From: Limnohabitans sp. T6-5
GTDB taxonomy: Bacteria > Pseudomonadota > Gammaproteobacteria > Burkholderiales > Burkholderiaceae_C
Length of the DNA: 64,000 nt
Assembly: GCF_003063315.1 (NCBI RefSeq)
Contig: NZ_NERV01000003.1
Coordinates: forward strand, 248,001-312,000
Direction: 5' to 3'
The translations under genes and the position numbers were made by a program. A model generated the notes under the pieces. That model had not been told where the DNA came from and searched no databases. It saw only the letters and a list, made by a program, of their open reading frames with translations. Of this stretch, positions 60,892 through 64,000 are shown piece after piece (positions within the stretch are counted from its first letter, which is position 1; the number at the start of each line of letters is the position of its first letter).

Positions 60892-61275
60892 ATGAACCCA
60901 CTGAAAAAAGTCATCCTTTTCACCGACACCGATGGTCGCGCAAGCTTTCGCGACGAACGCTTTGAGCTCAACGAAGGCACGCCGCAAAGCCGCTTGTCGT
61001 CCTTGATGCCCAGCGGCGGTTACCAATTGCGCCAAAGCCCGGTGGGCTTTCAAAGCAGCTTCCACTGCACGGGCCATTCGCAATGGCTTTTCGTGTTGGG
61101 CGGGCAGATGGAAATCTTTTTGCAAGACGGCAGCTCGCGCATCTTTGGCCCCGGTGAGTTCTTTTATTCCAACGACACCCTGCCCGAAGGTGCCACCTTT
61201 GACCCGCAAGTCCACGGCCACTGGAGCCGCCAGGTCGGCCCCGACCCGCTCGTGACCTTGTTCGTGCGGGACTGA
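60892..61275 (+). CDS. Cupin-like small protein
   Basis: A 127-residue protein: SSFHCTGHSQWLFVLGGQME (His-x-x-x-His cupin motif 1) followed by IFLQDGSSRIFGPGEFFYSN (motif 2-like). Small single-domain cupins bind a metal and act as isomerases, dioxygenases or sensors. ATG 60892 is chosen because it starts the conserved region. Function unknown. Confidence 0.75.
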   Translation: MNPLKKVILFTDTDGRASFRDERFELNEGTPQSRLSSLMPSGGYQLRQSPVGFQSSFHCTGHSQWLFVLGGQMEIFLQDGSSRIFGPGEFFYSNDTLPEGATFDPQVHGHWSRQVGPDPLVTLFVRD

Positions 61276-61358
61276 ACATTTGATTCCCAAGGGGGTCTCA
61301 GCTTCAGTCCCGGCACGGATGCCTGGCCACACAGACATTGTCTGAACCGCAGCATCCA

Positions 61359-61376
61359 TCCATCGCTCGCGATGGA
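61359..61376. other. Small stem-loop in the 280-bp gap after the cupin gene
   Basis: TCCATCG-CTCG-CGATGGA is a perfect 7-bp stem with a 4-nt loop, 84 bp after the cupin stop, without a T-run. The rest of 61276-61474 shows no gene or motif that I recognise. Confidence 0.3.
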
Positions 61377-61474
61377 CGCTCCACACTTCCTGCACACGCT
61401 CGGCCTCCTCACGCGGTGATCTGCTCGCAACGGGACTTGCCCCCGCAGAGAGGCGCCCCTATGGGATGCACCTA

Positions 61475-61507
61475 GAAAAAACCCACACCCTTACAAGAGT
61501 GTGGGTT
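61475..61507 (-). terminator. Rho-independent terminator of the large FG-GAP/RTX-like gene
   Basis: AACCCACAC (61480-61488) and GTGTGGGTT (61499-61507) pair; the inner CTT/AAG extends the stem. The plus-strand A-run at 61476-61481 gives the T-tail on the minus strand. It lies 48 bp after the stop of the minus-strand gene at 61555. Confidence 0.88.
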
Positions 61508-61554
61508 CTGGCTAGACGAACCCAGAACAAGTCAAAGAAGCAGGCCGTGATGCT

Positions 61555-64000
61555 TTAATTCAAGTGAGCCGCAGTGAGCAGGGCTTGATCGATCAGCAAT
61601 TGAGCGGCATTGGTGTCATGGGCCCTGTATATCGCGTAAGTATGGTGACCTTCGGTCACCGTGGTGCCCGTGTTGCGCCACTCATTGGCCACCAGGTGCA
61701 CAGTATCGTCGGCATCGCCAGTCAACTTCAGGGTGTGCACGCCGTTGCTTGCGGAGATTCCCAGCAAATCGTTGAGTGCGAGTGTCAATGTGTTGGCACC
61801 TGTGCCTGACAAATCAACGGTAGCCACGTTGTTGTGCATGGCCACGAAGCTCGATAAATCGAGGTACATGTTGGCACCCAACAGATTGATCTGTGCACCC
61901 AAACCAGTGACGGTCTCGGCAGAGTAAGCCAAATCGCTGAAGGCAAAGCCTGCATCTGAAACCAACACAGATGAACCATCTGTGGCCGTTGCGGTGGTTT
62001 GACCTGCTTCGGTCACGCCCGCAACGGGTGTGCGCACCACACCATCGCTGATGAGGTGAATCGACTCAAGCCCCAAGTCGTTCATGCTGTGCACCTCGCC
62101 TGCGTCTGACACGCCGTTTTGGTTGGCGTCTTGCCACACTTTGAACTCGGCAAACTTGGCGTCGGCAGCGTTGAACAAGCCGTCGTGGTTGGTGTCGAAC
62201 GCATCGGCCAAACCTTCCAAGTCGGTGGCAGCGCGGGCATTGCCCAAGGCATCGAAGCGGTAGGTGGTGGCATATTGGGCAAAGGCATACTGGCTGTTGT
62301 TGTGGACCAGACCGTCTGCCAACTTGTCCCACACCAGCACACCGTCTTGTGCGCCAGCCCATGCGGGTTGGTCGAGGTGGCCATCACCGTTCACGTCCAT
62401 GGCCACTTGGCCGTAGCTCAGCATGCCGTCACGGTTGAGGTCGATCACCACGGGGGCCACGTTCTGGTTGACCACCACGCCTGACTTCACGATCACTTGT
62501 GAAGCCGTTGCGGTATTTTGGTGGACCACATAGTTGCTTGAACCATCATTCACCGTGCCCGCGGTTGTCCAGCCACTGCCTTTGAGGTTCACGATGTCAA
62601 TGCTGGTGCCGTCCACTACCACTTGGTGAAATTTAGTGGTGGCGCTCAGGGCTGTGCCTGCGGACACGTTGGTCCATGTCTTGCCGTCGTCGCTGGCGGT
62701 GCCGGTGTAGATACTGTTCAAGCCCGCCATGTCCTTGACGTCTCTGGCTGCGATGCTCAGCGTGTTGGCTGCGGTGTCGGTGGCCATGTCGATGCGCTCG
62801 ATGCTGTGGATGCGGCTGGTGCCATCGTTGGCCATGGCGGCCACGTTGCTGATGGCCGTCATGTCCAGATTGGCACCCCCACTCAAGCGCAGCGTGTCAA
62901 AGCCACCGCCTCCATCCACACGCGCTTTGACAGAAGACGCCGTGTTGTTGGCCAGGTTGGTGATGTCTGAGGCTGTCTGCACAATGGTGTCGTTGCCGGC
63001 ACCTGCACTGAAACGGTCCACACCGCCACCGCCCACCAGAGTGTCGTTGCCGATCGTGCCAATCACCAGCTCGCTTGCCAACATCCCCGTGCCCAGTGCC
63101 AAGGTGGTGTTCACATAGTTAGAAGTACCATAAACAATGTAAGCCTGACCTGTATTGCTTGCAGTTTTGGAACTGACAGCCAGATCGTCGTAACCGTCGC
63201 CATTCAGGTCACCCGCGTGGGTCACATGGAATCCAATGATTGCGCTTGCCACTTGACCATTCATTGCAAAGCCGCCAGAGCCTGCTGCAATGGCGCTCAA
63301 ATCGACCGCTGTGCCCGAGGTTTTGCCAAAAACCACATAAGTGCGACCGACATTTGATATCGACGGAAGATCGCCGTTGGGCGCACTCACCAGCAAATCG
63401 GCCAAACCATCGCCGTTGATGTCGCCTGCATAAGAAACGCTCTCACCGCTCTTGTCAGACGCACATTGGCCGTTGATCACAAAACCACCACTGCCCGCTG
63501 CAATGGCCGAGATGTTCACAGCGGTCGTCCCCGTTTTACCGAACACCACATACGATTTACCCGCATCGGCACCGGCCACAGGGTCTGCGGTGTTTGCACC
63601 CACCACAAGGTCTGCTAGACCGTCACCGTTCACGTCGCCAGCGGTCGACACAGAATAAGCAAAGTTCTCGGCGATTTGACCATTGATGACAAAGCCCGCT
63701 GATGATGTGCCCGCCGTCATGGCCGTTGCATCCACACGGGCGGTGCCCGTCTGACCATAGATGACATAGGCACGGCCAGAATCTATACCGCCCACAATGA
63801 TGTCGGCCAAGCCGTCGCCATTGACGTCTCCGGCTGCAGAAATGGTGTTGGCGCTGTTGTGAAGATCATATGCACCCGTGTCGAAGACAAAGCCGCCCGT
63901 GCCCGCTGCACCTGTCAATGCAGACAAGTTGACAGTGTTGCTGTTGGTTTTGCCGTACACCACATAGGCTCTAGACTGTTCAGAAATGAGCACGTCAGCA
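61555..64000 (-). CDS. Large FG-GAP/VCBS and RTX-like surface or secreted protein (N-terminus off the window)
   Basis: Over 814 codons are visible and the frame is open to the right edge. Near the edge there are FG-GAP integrin-like repeats (AGDVNGDGLADIIVGG, AGDVNGDGLADLVVGA, AGDINGDGLADLLVSA, AGDLNGDGYDDLAVSS), each about 70 residues. An RTX-like calcium segment follows (IGNDTLVGGGGVDRFSAGAG then NDTIV), with further Ca-binding DLNRDGMLSYGQVAMDVNGD GHLD-type stretches and dockerin-like DTNHDGLFNAADAKFAEF. Such proteins are exported by type I secretion. A type I secretion C-terminal motif is not clear. Terminated at 61475-61507. Confidence 0.85.
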   Translation of the reverse strand, partial: ADVLISEQSRAYVVYGKTNSNTVNLSALTGAAGTGGFVFDTGAYDLHNSANTISAAGDVNGDGLADIIVGGIDSGRAYVIYGQTGTARVDATAMTAGTSSAGFVINGQIAENFAYSVSTAGDVNGDGLADLVVGANTADPVAGADAGKSYVVFGKTGTTAVNISAIAAGSGGFVINGQCASDKSGESVSYAGDINGDGLADLLVSAPNGDLPSISNVGRTYVVFGKTSGTAVDLSAIAAGSGGFAMNGQVASAIIGFHVTHAGDLNGDGYDDLAVSSKTASNTGQAYIVYGTSNYVNTTLALGTGMLASELVIGTIGNDTLVGGGGVDRFSAGAGNDTIVQTASDITNLANNTASSVKARVDGGGGFDTLRLSGGANLDMTAISNVAAMANDGTSRIHSIERIDMATDTAANTLSIAARDVKDMAGLNSIYTGTASDDGKTWTNVSAGTALSATTKFHQVVVDGTSIDIVNLKGSGWTTAGTVNDGSSNYVVHQNTATASQVIVKSGVVVNQNVAPVVIDLNRDGMLSYGQVAMDVNGDGHLDQPAWAGAQDGVLVWDKLADGLVHNNSQYAFAQYATTYRFDALGNARAATDLEGLADAFDTNHDGLFNAADAKFAEFKVWQDANQNGVSDAGEVHSMNDLGLESIHLISDGVVRTPVAGVTEAGQTTATATDGSSVLVSDAGFAFSDLAYSAETVTGLGAQINLLGANMYLDLSSFVAMHNNVATVDLSGTGANTLTLALNDLLGISASNGVHTLKLTGDADDTVHLVANEWRNTGTTVTEGHHTYAIYRAHDTNAAQLLIDQALLTAAHLN

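Overview
The window reads as a chromosomal segment of a GC-rich betaproteobacterium, most likely Burkholderiales/Comamonadaceae (Limnohabitans- or Rhodoferax-like). This is an inference from gene content and protein style: a Smo-type polyol ABC importer, TRAP carriers, an Edd/Eda pathway, glycolate oxidase subunits and many aldonate-catabolic genes. There is no rRNA, no convincing tRNA and no CRISPR. The dominant theme is uptake and oxidation of polyols, sugar acids and D-amino-acid compounds.

Left part (1-9.1 kb): a minus-strand polyol operon (smoE-smoF-smoG-smoK followed by a ribitol-dehydrogenase-like SDR), a universal stress protein, a membrane-protein pseudogene cut by an in-frame stop with a BrnA-like antitoxin remnant beside it, and glcE-glcF without glcD. 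From 9.1 to 15 kb the region is accessory: a glycine-rich protein, a LysE exporter, small orphan proteins, an XRE regulator, a PhzF gene truncated by an IS4-family element, a TPM-domain protein and msrA.

Middle (15-33 kb): a ZnuD-like TonB receptor with a 12-bp tandem repeat in its N-terminus, the first hairpin-repeat array, an AEC permease, pdxH, chaC, edd-eda with a HexR-like palindrome, gloA, a thioesterase, a VOC protein, a RIO kinase and a DTW-domain tRNA-modifying enzyme. Next come modE and modABC with two near-identical ModE-like boxes, then kdgK-dgoK-dgoA.

33-43 kb holds a compact minus-strand operon: peptide ABC importer (five genes), PLP D-amino-acid dehydratase-like enzyme, RpiR regulator and D-aminoacylase, with ridA divergent from it. 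I read it as a route that imports N-acyl-D-amino acids or D-residue peptides, deacylates them, deaminates the D-amino acids and detoxifies the enamine product.

43-61 kb is a large sugar-acid region: L-arabinonate-type dehydratase, denD, a FadR-like GntR regulator with paired 25-bp operators, two TRAP binding proteins sharing one DctQM pair, an enolase-superfamily dehydratase, gnd, an SDR, idnD, idnO, gntK, a 2-ketoaldonate reductase, a LacI regulator with two palindromes, a second hydroxyacid dehydrogenase and a cupin. Idonate, 5-ketogluconate and 2-ketogluconate would converge on gluconate and 6-phosphogluconate, which feeds Gnd or the Edd/Eda pair. The right edge is a large FG-GAP/RTX-like surface or secreted protein running off the window.

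Two palindromic repeat families are scattered through the intergenic DNA. One forms tandem arrays of about 120 bp, each unit carrying a hairpin of about 70 nt (17.9, 23.6 and 59.3 kb). The other is a REP-like GGAGC..GCCCTCG..GC element (31.3 and 48.8 kb).
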